Part shown: one piece after another, positions 1-9,000 of the stretch | Layout of the letters: each line of letters opens with the position of its first letter | Numbering within the stretch: the stretch's first letter is position 1 | Assembly: GCF_001953975.1 (NCBI RefSeq) | Contig: NZ_MBEJ01000069.1 | Location: 1-64,000, forward strand | Direction of reading: 5' to 3' | Length of the DNA: 64,000 nucleotides | DNA from: Mycobacterium sp. NS-7484 | Lineage (GTDB): Bacteria > Actinomycetota > Actinomycetes > Mycobacteriales > Mycobacteriaceae | The notes under the pieces: model-generated | What the model saw: the letters and a program-made list of their open reading frames with translations, nothing else | Databases searched by the model: none | What the model was told of the DNA's origin: nothing | Program-made: the position numbers and the translations under genes

Positions 1-562
1 GGTGACCCGTGACGACACGGTCGCGGTGATCGGCTGCGGCGGTGTCGGCGACGCCGCGATCGCCGGTGCCGCCCTGGTCGGCGCCAAGAAGATCATCGCG
101 GTCGACACCGACAACAAGAAGCTGAACTGGGCCCGCGATTTCGGCGCTACCCACACCATCAACGCCCGCGAACTGGACGCGGTCGAGACCATCCAGGATC
201 TGACCGACGGATTCGGCGCCGACGTGGTGATCGACGCGGTCGGGCGCCCCGAGACCTGGAAGCAGGCCTTCTATGCCCGCGACCTGGCCGGCACCGTGGT
301 GCTCGTCGGTGTCCCCACCCCGGACATGACCCTGCAGATGCCGCTGGTCGACTTCTTCTCCCGCGGCGGATCATTGAAGTCCTCCTGGTACGGCGACTGC
401 CTGCCCGAGCGGGACTTCCCCACCCTGATCAGTCTGTATCTGCAGGGCCGGCTGCCGCTGGAGAAGTTCGTCTCCGAACGCATCGGCCTGGACGCGATCG
501 AAGACGCGTTCCACAAGATGCACAACGGTGAGGTGCTGCGCTCGGTGGTGGTGCTGAAGTGA
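1..562 (+). CDS. mscR: S-(hydroxymethyl)mycothiol dehydrogenase, C-terminal part
   Basis: This is the 3' part of a zinc-containing medium-chain alcohol dehydrogenase; the catalytic zinc domain lies left of the window. The visible part starts at the Rossmann glycine motif GCGGVG, continues through a nucleotide-binding fold ([11 protein letters not shown]), and ends with the usual C-terminal helix. Mycobacterial mscR (Rv2259) oxidises the mycothiol-formaldehyde adduct and acts in nitrosothiol detoxification. That identity rests on sequence resemblance and on the metallo-hydrolase that overlaps it directly downstream, as Rv2260 follows Rv2259. The stop TGA (560-562) overlaps the next GTG start, so the two genes are translationally coupled. 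Another class III-type alcohol dehydrogenase remains possible because the N-terminus is missing. Confidence 0.8.
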   Translation, partial: VTRDDTVAVIGCGGVGDAAIAGAALVGAKKIIAVDTDNKKLNWARDFGATHTINARELDAVETIQDLTDGFGADVVIDAVGRPETWKQAFYARDLAGTVVLVGVPTPDMTLQMPLVDFFSRGGSLKSSWYGDCLPERDFPTLISLYLQGRLPLEKFVSERIGLDAIEDAFHKMHNGEVLRSVVVLK

Positions 563-1185
563 GTGCCAACATCCAACGGGTCGTCACGTCCGGCAAGTTC
601 GAACTCGACGGCGGCTCCTGGGACGTCGACAACAACATCTGGCTCGTCGGCGACGACAACGATGTCATCGTGTTCGACGCCGCCCACACCGCCGCCCCGA
701 TCATCGACGCCGTGGCCGGCCGCAACGTCGTCGCGGTGGTCTGCACCCACGGGCACAACGACCACATCACCGTCGCCCCCGAGCTCAGCAAGGAGCTAGA
801 CGCCCCGGTGCTGCTGCACCCGGCCGACGAGATGCTGTGGCGGATGACCCACCCCGACAAGGACTTCCGCACCGTCGAGGACGATCAAGTGTTGCGCGCC
901 GGCGGCATCGAAATCCACGCCCTGCACACCCCCGGACACTCCCCCGGTTCGGTCTGCTGGTCGATCCCCGAACTGAACGCCGTCATCTCCGGTGACACCC
1001 TGTTCCAGGGCGGCCCGGGTGCCACCGGGCGGTCGTTCTCCGATTTCCCGACGATCCTGGAATCCATCTCCAAGCGGCTTGGGATGCTGCCCGGTGAAAC
1101 CGTGGTCTACACCGGCCACGGCGACACCACCACCATCGGTGACGAGATCGTGCATTACGACGAATGGGTCGCCCGCGGGCACTGA
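559..1185 (+). CDS. MBL-fold metallo-hydrolase (Rv2260-like)
   Basis: A 208-residue metallo-beta-lactamase-fold hydrolase. The dinuclear metal motifs are all visible: THGHNDH (HxHxDH), then HTPGHSPGS, the aspartate in SGDTLF, and the final histidine in YTGHGD. Start GTG 559 overlaps the mscR stop by 3 bases. Family knowledge (glyoxalase II-like proteins) and the coupling to mscR suggest it hydrolyses the S-formyl-mycothiol ester, or a related thioester made by MscR, releasing mycothiol and formate. That substrate is inferred, not shown by the sequence. Cytosolic: no signal peptide. Length is normal for the family. Confidence 0.85.
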   Translation: MSANIQRVVTSGKFELDGGSWDVDNNIWLVGDDNDVIVFDAAHTAAPIIDAVAGRNVVAVVCTHGHNDHITVAPELSKELDAPVLLHPADEMLWRMTHPDKDFRTVEDDQVLRAGGIEIHALHTPGHSPGSVCWSIPELNAVISGDTLFQGGPGATGRSFSDFPTILESISKRLGMLPGETVVYTGHGDTTTIGDEIVHYDEWVARGH

Positions 1186-1193
1186 TCCCGCGC

Positions 1194-1256
1194 CGCGAGC
1201 GTGCGTGTCTGCTGCCCGCCACTCCATGTGGTGGCAGCATTTTCCGCACGCTCGCG
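1194..1256. terminator. Long nested inverted repeat after the mscR operon
   Basis: Perfect 12-bp outer arms (CGCGAGCGTGCG at 1194-1205, its reverse complement at 1245-1256) enclose a second, inner inverted repeat (TGCTGCC at 1210-1216, GGCAGCA at 1233-1239). It starts 8 bp after a stop codon. The folded RNA would be a long two-tier hairpin with no following T-run, as is common for mycobacterial terminators. It may equally be a dispersed intergenic element. Confidence 0.6.
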
Positions 1257-1318
1257 GGTTGCGATCACGCTGAGCCAGTTGCTTAACACCGCGGCCCGGC
1301 GGTCCGATAGTGGCAGCC

Positions 1319-2692
1319 ATGACGAGTTCGCATGGGCGTACCGCCGCGGTGATCGGCGCCGGGCAGACCGGCGTCACCGCTGCCCTCGGGTTGCTGGACA
1401 ACGGATTTGATGTCACGGTCTACAGCAATCGGGACCAACTCGGCCTGCGCAACGACGTGCCGGCCACCGGAACGGCACTGATCTTTGGGGCGGCGCAGCG
1501 GGCCGAGGAGAGCCTGGGGCTGAACACCTACCTGGCCACGGCTCCGACATCGACCGGTGAGAGCGTCCGCGTGGTCGAGGGTTCCGGCCCCGACCGCACC
1601 GAGGAGATCGCGTTCGACGCCGCCTTCGACGGATTCGTCGGCATCGCGGTGGACACCCGCCTCAAGGCCGACGACCGGCTCACCCTCTTTCAGCGGCGCG
1701 GTGGGCGGTTCGTGGTCGACTCCGTCGATCTGCAACGCCTCGACAGCATCGCCGCCGGTGTCGACCTGACCTTGGTGGCCACCGGCCGCGACGGGTTGTC
1801 CTCGCTGTTCCCGGTCGACCCGCTGCGCTCTGCCTACGACCGGCCGCAACGCAGCCTGTTGACGGTGACCACGACTGGATTGCCGCACAGCCCAGAGGTT
1901 TTCACTCACCGCGGGCCGGCCGGCGGACGCCACAGTGCTTTGACCGTGGTCACCGACCAGGGTGAGGCATGGTGGGGCGGCTACCTACACAAGGACGCCG
2001 GGCCGACGTGGGCGTTCCTGGGCTGGGCCCGCCCGGGCAGCGACTGGGAACACCGCTTCGCCGGCGCCGACAGCGCACAGTCGGCACTCGACATCGTCAC
2101 CGCCCTGCACCGCGATTACATCGACTGGGATCTTCCTGAGGTCAGCGAGCTCACGATCATCGAGGACGACCCGCACTCGTGGTTGAAGGGCGCGGTGACC
2201 CAGGTAGTGCGTAGCGGTGTCGGGCGCACCGCCAACGGCCTCCCCGTGGCGGCCCTGGGCGACACCGCGGTCTCCTACGATCCGATCGCCGGGCAGGGCG
2301 CCCAGGGTGGGTTGGTGCAGGCCGCTGCCCTGGTACGTAAGGCGGCCCGCCACGACGGACCGTTCGACGAGGCCTGGCTGCGCGAGACCTTCGAAGAGTT
2401 CTATGCCGACCGGGCGCGGGCTGCGCAGCTGGTGACCCGGTTGTTCTTGTCCGATCCAGAACTGTCCGAGTACGGCAACCTGTTCTTCGCCGCGGCACAG
2501 GGCAGCCCCCGATTTGCCACGAAACTCTATGGCCTGCTGGATGATCCGCGGCCGGTGGAATCACTGATCTCCGAGGCCGCGGCCAGGCAATTGATCAGCG
2601 ACTTCGCCGGCGAACCCGCCGACGCGCTGTTGGCACGGTTCACCCCAGCCGGCTCGTTCCAGCGGTCCGGCCTGCCCCGCCGAGTGGCGTGA
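1319..2692 (+). CDS. FAD-dependent monooxygenase, StyA (styrene/indole monooxygenase)-like
   Basis: A 457-residue flavoprotein. The N-terminal dinucleotide motif (AVIGAGQTGVTAALGLL) is followed by RNDVPATGTALIFG and later a GD-type motif (AALGDTAVSYDPIAGQGA) that contacts FAD in group E/A flavoprotein monooxygenases. The overall layout matches StyA-type single-component oxygenases, which epoxidise aryl alkenes or indole using FADH2 from a partner reductase. No StyB-like reductase is encoded nearby. Start ATG 1319 is preferred over the in-frame GTG at 1310; neither has a strong ribosome site. It is a single gene between two convergent or distant neighbours, and its substrate is unknown. Confidence 0.75.
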   Translation: MTSSHGRTAAVIGAGQTGVTAALGLLDNGFDVTVYSNRDQLGLRNDVPATGTALIFGAAQRAEESLGLNTYLATAPTSTGESVRVVEGSGPDRTEEIAFDAAFDGFVGIAVDTRLKADDRLTLFQRRGGRFVVDSVDLQRLDSIAAGVDLTLVATGRDGLSSLFPVDPLRSAYDRPQRSLLTVTTTGLPHSPEVFTHRGPAGGRHSALTVVTDQGEAWWGGYLHKDAGPTWAFLGWARPGSDWEHRFAGADSAQSALDIVTALHRDYIDWDLPEVSELTIIEDDPHSWLKGAVTQVVRSGVGRTANGLPVAALGDTAVSYDPIAGQGAQGGLVQAAALVRKAARHDGPFDEAWLRETFEEFYADRARAAQLVTRLFLSDPELSEYGNLFFAAAQGSPRFATKLYGLLDDPRPVESLISEAAARQLISDFAGEPADALLARFTPAGSFQRSGLPRRVA

Positions 2693-2709
2693 CGGGCCGC
2701 GCCCCCGCG

Positions 2710-3489
2710 TCAGCTGTCCAAGATCCGGCGCTTCTCCGCCTCGAACTCCGCTTCGGTCAGCGCTCCGCTGTCACGTAGGGCGGTAATCGTTTTGAGCTGT
2801 TCGATCCGGATCGCCTGCTCGTCGGGAACGTAGGGGGCCGAGGGTGGCCCGCTCTGATACGGACTGCCCGATCCCGATCCCGGCCCCGCCGCCGGCGGCG
2901 GCCAGGCCACCGGGTCGCCGGACATCTGCGGCGCCACCGGATAGGTCCGCTTGCCGGAGCGCATCGACCACACGATCGAGGCGGCGAGTGCGCCGCCGGC
3001 CAGCACCCCGAGCCCGACGAACGGCCACACCACCCAGTAGTAGGGGCTGCTGTGGCCGAAGACCAATCGGGGCTCCTGAGATTCGAACACCGAGGCCTTG
3101 GCGTTCACCCGGTAGGTGCCGGCCTGCTTGACGTGCACGGTGAAGACCCGCACGGTGACCTCGCGGTTGCTCTTCGTCGAACTGCTCATCGAGTCGTTGA
3201 TGAGCGGCCGGTCGACACCCGCCGGTGGGTCGATGCTCAGTTCGATCGGGGGAACCATCACCCCCTTGCCGCCGACGGTGAGGGTGTTGGCGCGGTAGCT
3301 GATGTCCACGTCGCCGGCCGGAAATTCCATATCGGCCGATCCGGGCAGCGGTACCTCGCCGTAGGCGACGGGATCGGCGATCACGAACGCATTCACCATC
3401 AACGATCCGACGCCGCCGAAGATCGCCACGGCAAGGGCGACGATCGACGCGATCATCGCGATCCGGGAGCCGCTGGGTCCGTTGCTCAC
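2710..3489 (-). CDS. Membrane protein with C-terminal SHOCT domain
   Basis: A 259-residue membrane protein. A transmembrane helix lies near residues 9-30, then an extracytoplasmic beta-rich region, a second helix near 148-175, a Pro/Gly-rich linker, and a C-terminal SHOCT (short C-terminal) domain (QLKTITALRDSGALTEAEFE) that usually mediates oligomerisation. The GTG at 3489 is chosen because the first helix starts soon after it; upstream in-frame residues are Arg-rich and look non-coding. It ends 17 bp from the convergent StyA-like gene. Function unknown. Confidence 0.75.
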   Translation of the reverse strand: MSNGPSGSRIAMIASIVALAVAIFGGVGSLMVNAFVIADPVAYGEVPLPGSADMEFPAGDVDISYRANTLTVGGKGVMVPPIELSIDPPAGVDRPLINDSMSSSTKSNREVTVRVFTVHVKQAGTYRVNAKASVFESQEPRLVFGHSSPYYWVVWPFVGLGVLAGGALAASIVWSMRSGKRTYPVAPQMSGDPVAWPPPAAGPGSGSGSPYQSGPPSAPYVPDEQAIRIEQLKTITALRDSGALTEAEFEAEKRRILDS

Positions 3490-3522
3490 CGCCGAAGTGT
3501 GCCACAGCCGGTGAGCGCGGGT

Positions 3523-3528
3523 TACCGT
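3523..3528 (+). promoter_or_regulatory. Candidate -10 element (TACCGT) of a leaderless transcript
   Basis: TACCGT fits the mycobacterial TANNNT -10 consensus and ends 6 nt before the ATG at 3535. That spacing would place the transcription start on the start codon. Confidence 0.45.
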
Positions 3529-3534
3529 CGGAGT

Positions 3535-3603
3535 ATGCCTCGCAACGGGACCGACAACCTCGAGACCGCCCGGCCGGCACACCGGTTGGCGCCGCTCAAC
3601 TAA
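3535..3603 (+). CDS. Probable leaderless short upstream ORF (22 aa)
   Basis: A 22-codon ORF (starts MPRNGTDNLE, ends HRLAPLN) that begins 6 nt after a TANNNT -10 element, so its mRNA would start at the ATG. Its stop TAA is followed by two bases and then the ATG of the methyltransferase gene. Leaderless short ORFs of this kind are common in mycobacteria and often couple translation to the next gene. No protein function is suggested; a regulatory role is inferred from position only. Confidence 0.5.
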   Translation: MPRNGTDNLETARPAHRLAPLN

Positions 3604-3605
3604 CC

Positions 3606-4649
3606 ATGGCCAGACCGCGCCCATCGGCGCCCCGCCCCCACACCGCTGGAATGACTTCGGCGATCAAACTTCTCGAGGAAGCTGCACGTACGGTTCCGAT
3701 CCCGGAACCACCTCAGCCGATCGTGATCGCCGACTACGGAGCGGGCACGGCGCACAATTCGATGCAGCCGCTCGGTGCGGCGATCACCGCCATCCGCAGC
3801 CGCACCCGGCCCGAGCACTCGATTCTGGTGACGCACACCGACACCGCCGACAACGACTTCTCCACGATGTTCCGCGTGCTCCAGGACGATCCACAGTCCT
3901 ACCAGCACAAGGATTCGGCCACGTTCAGTTCGGCGGTCGGCCGGTCGTTCTACACCCAGATTCTGCCGTCGAACTGTGTGCACCTGGGCTGGTCGGCCTG
4001 GGGGGTGGTGCGGTTGGGCCGGGTGCCGATGCCGGTCACCGGTCACGTCGTCGCGGCGTACTGCAGCGACGATCGTGTGCGCGCCGCCTATGCCCGGCAG
4101 GCGGCGCACGACTGGCATGAGTTCATCGCCTTCCGAGGACGTGAGCTGTTTCCGGGTGGCCGCTTGGTGGTGCTGACGATCGGCGAGGCCGACGACGGCG
4201 ATTTCGGTTACCACCCGTTGTTCCGGTCCATCGTCGACACGTTGGCCGAACTGCGCACCGACGGTCTGGTCAGTGACGACGAGGTCGCCGGGATGTCGCT
4301 GCCGATCGCCGGGCGGCGTGCGGTGGATTTCACCGCGCCGTTCGCCCCGTCGGGCCGGTTCGAGCGGTTGGAGATTCAGCACCTGGAACTGTTCGACGCC
4401 CAGGACCGCATCTTCAACGCCTACCGCAGTGACGGGAATTCAACGGCTTTCGGCATTCGCTGGGCCGACTTCTGCCGCTTCACGGCGTTCACCGATCTGG
4501 GGGCTGCGCTCACCGGCGCCCCGGAGCGGGTACCGGTGTTCTACGAGCGGCTGCACGCCGGCATCGCGGCACGGTTGTCCGCGGCGCCCGAAGAAATGCG
4601 GATTCCGATCGCGGCGGTGGTGTTGCAGAAGCGCCGCCCGACGTCGTGA
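3606..4649 (+). CDS. SABATH-family SAM-dependent carboxyl methyltransferase
   Basis: A 347-residue protein with the full set of SABATH landmarks. These are a SAM-binding motif (IADYGAGTAHNS), the NDFSTMF segment, the substrate-pocket signature SFYTQILPSNCVHLGWS, and FRGRELFPGGRLVV. SABATH enzymes, best known from plants, methylate carboxyl groups or ring nitrogens of small acids such as salicylate or jasmonate; bacterial members are scattered. The start at 3606 is supported by the short upstream ORF that stops 2 nt before it, although a second ATG at 3651 sits nearer the conserved fold. Substrate unknown. It converges on the IlvX-like gene 20 bp downstream. Confidence 0.8.
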   Translation: MARPRPSAPRPHTAGMTSAIKLLEEAARTVPIPEPPQPIVIADYGAGTAHNSMQPLGAAITAIRSRTRPEHSILVTHTDTADNDFSTMFRVLQDDPQSYQHKDSATFSSAVGRSFYTQILPSNCVHLGWSAWGVVRLGRVPMPVTGHVVAAYCSDDRVRAAYARQAAHDWHEFIAFRGRELFPGGRLVVLTIGEADDGDFGYHPLFRSIVDTLAELRTDGLVSDDEVAGMSLPIAGRRAVDFTAPFAPSGRFERLEIQHLELFDAQDRIFNAYRSDGNSTAFGIRWADFCRFTAFTDLGAALTGAPERVPVFYERLHAGIAARLSAAPEEMRIPIAAVVLQKRRPTS

Positions 4650-4668
4650 TCCCGCCCACCTGAGCATC

Positions 4669-6255
4669 TCAGCGCGGCGACCAGGTCGGCAGGGCCGCAT
4701 CGATCAGGTGCGGCCCCGGCGCGGCGAGTGCCGTGCGGAACTGCTCGGCGAGGTCCTCGGCGGTGGCGGCCCGGGTGGCCGGTACCCCGAAACCTTCTGC
4801 GATCGTGGCGAAGTCGATATCAGGACGGCCGAGGTCCAGCAGTGAACGCGACCGCTCGCCGTCGGTCTGGGTGCCCACCCGAAGCAGCTCCAGCTGCAGG
4901 ATTGCGTAGGCATGGTTGTTGAGGATCACCACCGTGATGTCGAGCTGTTCCCGGGCCATCGTCCATAACGCGGAGATGGTGTAGGCCGCGCTGCCGTCGG
5001 ACTGCAAGGCGATCACCGGTCGGTCCGGGGCGGCAATGGCGGCGCCGACGGCCACCGGCAGACCTTGACCGATGGCGCCGCCGGTCAGGGTGAGGACATC
5101 GTGGCGCGGGGACGACGCGGTGGCGGCCGGCAGAGCCACTCCGCTGGTGTTGGCCTCGTCGGAGATGATGGCATTCTCGGGTAGCAGCGCGGCGACCACC
5201 TGCGCCAGGTTCTGCGGGTTGAGCGGACCGGTCGGCAGCACGGCCGGCTCGGCTTGCGCAGCAGACGGCGATTCCCCACCCAATTCGTCTGCCACACCGG
5301 ACAACTCGTCGGGATGCAGCGTATGCACGTCGGCGCCGTCAGGCACGAGCACGCTCGGCTTGCCGGGGTAGGCGAAGAAGGTCACCGGCGACTTGGCGCC
5401 GACGAGCACCAGATGCGTTGCCCCTGCGAGCTGTTGAGTGGCCTGCTCGGCCAGATAGCCGAGCCGCTCGATCGCCGGCACGCCGCGGCCCCGGGTCAAC
5501 CGGGCCGGAAAAGTTTCGACCAGGACGCGCGCCCCGGTAGCCGTACGGATGCGGTCCGCGGCCTGCAGGGCGGCGGCGTCGGTGGCCGCACCGCCGAGCA
5601 ATACCACCGCACGGCTTCCGTGGTCGCGCAGTAATTTCGCTGCGGTGGCGACGTCGACGCCGCCGGCGCTCCGAGGCTCCGCGGCAGTGTCGGACAACGG
5701 GTTCTGCGGTGTTGTACCCCAGGAGTAATCGGCCGGGAGGATGACCGTGGCGATCCCGGGCCGGCCCGTCGCGCTGCGTACCGCATCGTGGACGGCCGCG
5801 TCGAGGTCGGCGGCCGATTCGGGGCGGTGCACCGAGCCATGTGTCCAACGCCCGAGCGCGTCGATGTCGGATTCCAGTGGCGCGTCGAGAGCTTGGTGGT
5901 AGGTCGCGTGATCGCCGACGATGTTGACCACCGGACTGAACGCCCGCCTGGCGTTGTGCAGATTGGCCAGGCCGTTGGTCATGCCGGGCCCGAGATGCAG
6001 CAGGGTGGCCGCCGGGCGTCCGGCGATCCGGGCATACCCGTCGGCGGCACCGGTCGCGACACCCTCGAACAGGCACAGCACCGGACGCATCGCCGGGGCG
6101 CCGTCCAGCGCCGCGACGAAGTGCATCTCCGAGGTGCCCGGGTTGGCGAAGCACACCTCGACGCCTTCGGCGAGCAATCGATTGACCACCACTTCGGCGC
6201 CGGATACAGGTTTCTGGCTGGGTTCGTGCACCCGTCCATCTTGATGGGCGACCAC
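4669..6255 (-). CDS. Thiamine-diphosphate-dependent acetolactate synthase-like protein (IlvX-like)
   Basis: A 528-residue three-domain ThDP enzyme. The N-terminal domain has FANPGTSEMHF and the conserved glutamate in LFEGVATGAADGYARI. The C-terminal domain has the cofactor motif SDGSAAY followed by an NN pair (VILNNHAYAIL). The closest remembered relative is M. tuberculosis IlvX (Rv3509c), a catalytic-subunit homologue whose acetohydroxyacid synthase role is doubtful; benzoylformate decarboxylase relatives are also close. It stands alone, with no regulatory IlvN subunit and no branched-chain genes, which argues for a non-biosynthetic decarboxylase or carboligase. The start could be GTG 6255 or GTG 6231; the conserved part begins about residue 18. 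Confidence 0.75.
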   Translation of the reverse strand: MVAHQDGRVHEPSQKPVSGAEVVVNRLLAEGVEVCFANPGTSEMHFVAALDGAPAMRPVLCLFEGVATGAADGYARIAGRPAATLLHLGPGMTNGLANLHNARRAFSPVVNIVGDHATYHQALDAPLESDIDALGRWTHGSVHRPESAADLDAAVHDAVRSATGRPGIATVILPADYSWGTTPQNPLSDTAAEPRSAGGVDVATAAKLLRDHGSRAVVLLGGAATDAAALQAADRIRTATGARVLVETFPARLTRGRGVPAIERLGYLAEQATQQLAGATHLVLVGAKSPVTFFAYPGKPSVLVPDGADVHTLHPDELSGVADELGGESPSAAQAEPAVLPTGPLNPQNLAQVVAALLPENAIISDEANTSGVALPAATASSPRHDVLTLTGGAIGQGLPVAVGAAIAAPDRPVIALQSDGSAAYTISALWTMAREQLDITVVILNNHAYAILQLELLRVGTQTDGERSRSLLDLGRPDIDFATIAEGFGVPATRAATAEDLAEQFRTALAAPGPHLIDAALPTWSPR

Positions 6256-6374
6256 CGTCGATGCCAGCCACCGCGGCCGGCTGAACTTTCACCCATTGCC
6301 CCACGCAAGCGCGACGGCGTACTACCATGCGTTAACTTGCAGTACCGTCAATTCAAGATCACAAGGGAATGAAG

Positions 6375-6572
6375 ATGTTTCGTGTGTTTCTCGTCGCCGC
6401 TGCCCTGGCTGCCGGGGCTGTCGGAATCGCACCCGCGGCCCAGGCGGATCCGCCCTACCGGTACTGCAAGGACGCCTATGCGGACGGCAAGGCAAACATG
6501 ACCACCGACGATCCCGGCTATGCCGAACACCTCGACCGTGACGGCGACGGCATCGCATGTGAGAAGAACTGA
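6375..6572 (+). CDS. Small secreted protein with excalibur calcium-binding domain
   Basis: A 65-residue precursor. A signal peptide (MFRVFLVAAALAAGAVG, cleavage likely after AAQA) leads a single excalibur domain ending in the calcium-loop signature DRDGDGIACE with its paired cysteines. ATG 6375 is chosen because AAGGGA lies at normal distance from it, while the ATG at 6369 is too close. The next gene, a secreted nuclease, starts 9 bp downstream. Excalibur domains are often attached to such nucleases, so the pair may work together at the cell surface. Confidence 0.8.
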   Translation: MFRVFLVAAALAAGAVGIAPAAQADPPYRYCKDAYADGKANMTTDDPGYAEHLDRDGDGIACEKN

Positions 6573-6581
6573 CAACGACCG

Positions 6582-7130
6582 GTGACATCGACAGTGCGCC
6601 TGACCGACGCGAGGGCCTTCCTCGCCTTGGTGGTGCTGCTCGTGGCCGCGTTCCTGCGGCCACCGGCGGTCGCCGCTGAGCCGGTCACGGCCACGGCGCA
6701 GGTGCTGCGGGTGGTTGACGGGGACACCATCGACATCCGCGACGACGTGCGGGGCCGCCTCCGGGTCCGCATCCTGGGTATCGACACACCTGAAACCAAG
6801 AAGCCCGGTTACACCGTGGGCTGTTGGGGACCGGAGGCCACGGAGTTCGCCCGGGCGAACATGGTCGGGCAACGGGTTGCGCTGCAACCGGATCCGACAC
6901 AGGACCGGACCGACCGCTATGGGCGAACGCTGGCCTACCTGGTGCGTGCCGACGGTTGGGATTACTCGGTGGAAGCGGCCCGCGCCGGTATGGCCCACGC
7001 GTACATCTACGGCGGTCATCCGGTGGCCCGATACAGCGCAATCGCGGCTGCCGAACATGAAGCGCAACAGGCACATCGGGGGCTGTGGGGCCCGCCGTGT
7101 CACGGCAACACGGAGTCGGTACCTCGCTGA
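6582..7130 (+). CDS. Secreted thermonuclease-family (SNase-like) nuclease
   Basis: A 182-residue protein with an N-terminal signal or anchor segment (about residues 10-28, ending PPAVAAEP) and a staphylococcal-nuclease fold. Visible family motifs are VVDGDTIDI, RILGIDTPE (catalytic Arg, Asp, Glu), and DRYGRTLAY (second catalytic Arg). Such enzymes cut DNA and RNA using calcium outside the membrane. It follows the small excalibur protein by 9 bp, probably in one transcript. The start is GTG 6582, with another in-frame GTG at 6594. Confidence 0.85.
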   Translation: MTSTVRLTDARAFLALVVLLVAAFLRPPAVAAEPVTATAQVLRVVDGDTIDIRDDVRGRLRVRILGIDTPETKKPGYTVGCWGPEATEFARANMVGQRVALQPDPTQDRTDRYGRTLAYLVRADGWDYSVEAARAGMAHAYIYGGHPVARYSAIAAAEHEAQQAHRGLWGPPCHGNTESVPR

Positions 7131-7146
7131 GACCTGCGGTAGAGCC

Positions 7147-8937
7147 TCAGCCCCCGGTGTGACCACCGCCGGGCGCCGGAACCCACGGCAGGCCCGGGAT
7201 CGTCGGGTACGGCGCGGTCGGACTCCATGGCGTGTGCGTCGTGGTCGGCGCCTGTGTGGTGGTCACCGGCGCTTCGGTCGTCGTCGGTGGCGCTTCGGTG
7301 GCCGGAGGTGTTGTGGCAGTGGGCGTCTCGGCCGGTGGCGGGTTCTCCGTTACCGGTGGAGCCTCTGGCGCAGGTTGCTCAACGGTCTGGGTCACGGTCT
7401 GCGGAGCAGGTGCCTGTTCGGTCACGGTCTGTGGGACTTGTTGCGGCGCAGGGTCGTCGGCCGGCGGGGCCGGCGCGGGTGCGTCGTCTGCGGCCGGCGT
7501 CGTCGAGGTGACCGCCTTGGTGGTGTTCGCCGGTGCGGCGGGCTCGTCGCTGCCGGTGATGGTCACCAACGCCGCCACCACGGCAACCAGCACCGCAGCG
7601 GCGCCGGCACCCACCATCACCGGCGGTCGGCGATACCAGGGGCGGGCCGCGATCTCGTCGTGGTCGGTGAGCTCACGCTCGCCGAATTCGAGCCGAGGCC
7701 GCGCCGTGGTGCGTCCACCGTCGGGTTCGAAACCGGCGTCGAGATCGGCACCGTACTCCTCGACCGGCGCGACATCGGGCACGTCCTGCGCGTCCGACCA
7801 GGCCAACGCCTGAGGCGCGGCGGGCGGCTCGGGAGCCACCAGCGCCGCGGCCATGGTCTCGGGCGCGGCTGCCGGGGCAGGCGCCAACGCCGTCATGCCG
7901 TCCTCGGCAATGCCACGCACGGCGATCAGACCGCCACCGATCGCCGCGGTGAGTTCCGGTTGCGCCGCGGTGATCACCGGCAGGCGTGCGTGTTCGGACA
8001 ACGCCGTGGTGATCGCCGGGATCCGGGCGCCCCCACCGGTCGTGGCCACCGCCACGAGGTCACCGGGACGCAGCCCGCTGCGCCGCACCGCGTCGTCGAG
8101 CACCGACGTGAACTCGCGCAGCGGGTCGGCCAGCACCTCGTCGAGCTCCTGGCGGTTCAGCCGAACCTCGCTACGGTGGCCGGGCAGGTCGGCGAGCAGG
8201 GCCGTGACCGACTCGGTGGACAGCCGCTCCTTGGCCCGCCGGCACTCACCACGCAGCCGGCCCAGTGAGCCGATGGCCGACGTGCTCGCCAGGTCGATCG
8301 TCCCGGCCTCGGACAGGTCGTTGACCACGTGGGTGAGCAGGCCCTGATCGATCAGGTCGCCGGAGAGGTCGGGGTGGCGGATGGTCGGCGCGATCGGCTG
8401 GAAGCCGTTGCCGGCATCGGCCAGCGTGATGCTGGTGCCACTGCCGCCGAAGTCGCACAGCGCGATCACGCCGCGCGTGGGCACCCCCGGATCGTCCTGC
8501 AGCGCGACGAGCGCCGCCGACGCATCCGGGGTCAGCGCCGGATCGCCGAATTCTCCAAGAGCCGCCAGCGCAGCCCGAAGAGTCCCGACCTGATTGGGTC
8601 GCCAGTGTGCGGGGTGAGTGATCGAAATGGGGTCGACCGGTGGGCGTCCCCGGGTCAGCGCACGCAACAGCGCCGCGAGCGCCTCGGCGAGCAGGTCCTC
8701 GCCGCGATGCGTCGAACCGTCGGAGGCCAGGATCCCCACCGGGTCGCCCACCCGGTCGACGAAGTCGGTGAGGATCAGCCCACGCTCGTTGAGGTTCGGA
8801 TTCTCGTTGGGTACGCCTACCTCGGCAGGCCGGTGCGGGTAGACGGTGAGCACCGGCGACCGCGTCACCGCGGCCCGGCCCACCAGCACCGCCCTGAGGG
8901 TTGTCGATCCGATCGACAACCCGATCCCGTCAGCCAT
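7147..8937 (-). CDS. Hsp70-like membrane protein with proline/threonine-rich tail (Rv2264c-like)
   Basis: A 596-residue protein. The N-terminal part (about 1-350) has the actin/Hsp70 ATPase fold: phosphate loop GLSIGSTTLRAV, CDFGGSGTSI, and the adenosine motif VATTGGGARIPAI. One transmembrane helix lies near 437-460, followed by a long Pro/Thr/Ala-rich tail that would be outside the membrane. There is no substrate-binding domain, so it is not a classical DnaK. ATG 8937 is chosen because the fold begins there; upstream residues are unrelated. The layout matches the proline-rich Rv2264c. A cell-envelope role is plausible but not established. Confidence 0.8.
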   Translation of the reverse strand: MADGIGLSIGSTTLRAVLVGRAAVTRSPVLTVYPHRPAEVGVPNENPNLNERGLILTDFVDRVGDPVGILASDGSTHRGEDLLAEALAALLRALTRGRPPVDPISITHPAHWRPNQVGTLRAALAALGEFGDPALTPDASAALVALQDDPGVPTRGVIALCDFGGSGTSITLADAGNGFQPIAPTIRHPDLSGDLIDQGLLTHVVNDLSEAGTIDLASTSAIGSLGRLRGECRRAKERLSTESVTALLADLPGHRSEVRLNRQELDEVLADPLREFTSVLDDAVRRSGLRPGDLVAVATTGGGARIPAITTALSEHARLPVITAAQPELTAAIGGGLIAVRGIAEDGMTALAPAPAAAPETMAAALVAPEPPAAPQALAWSDAQDVPDVAPVEEYGADLDAGFEPDGGRTTARPRLEFGERELTDHDEIAARPWYRRPPVMVGAGAAAVLVAVVAALVTITGSDEPAAPANTTKAVTSTTPAADDAPAPAPPADDPAPQQVPQTVTEQAPAPQTVTQTVEQPAPEAPPVTENPPPAETPTATTPPATEAPPTTTEAPVTTTQAPTTTHTPWSPTAPYPTIPGLPWVPAPGGGHTGG

Positions 8938-9000
8938 GTCACCCCGTTTCGAGAAGAACCCTATCCGGTAGTCCATCTCATTTGACGGGGCGGGCGTTAC

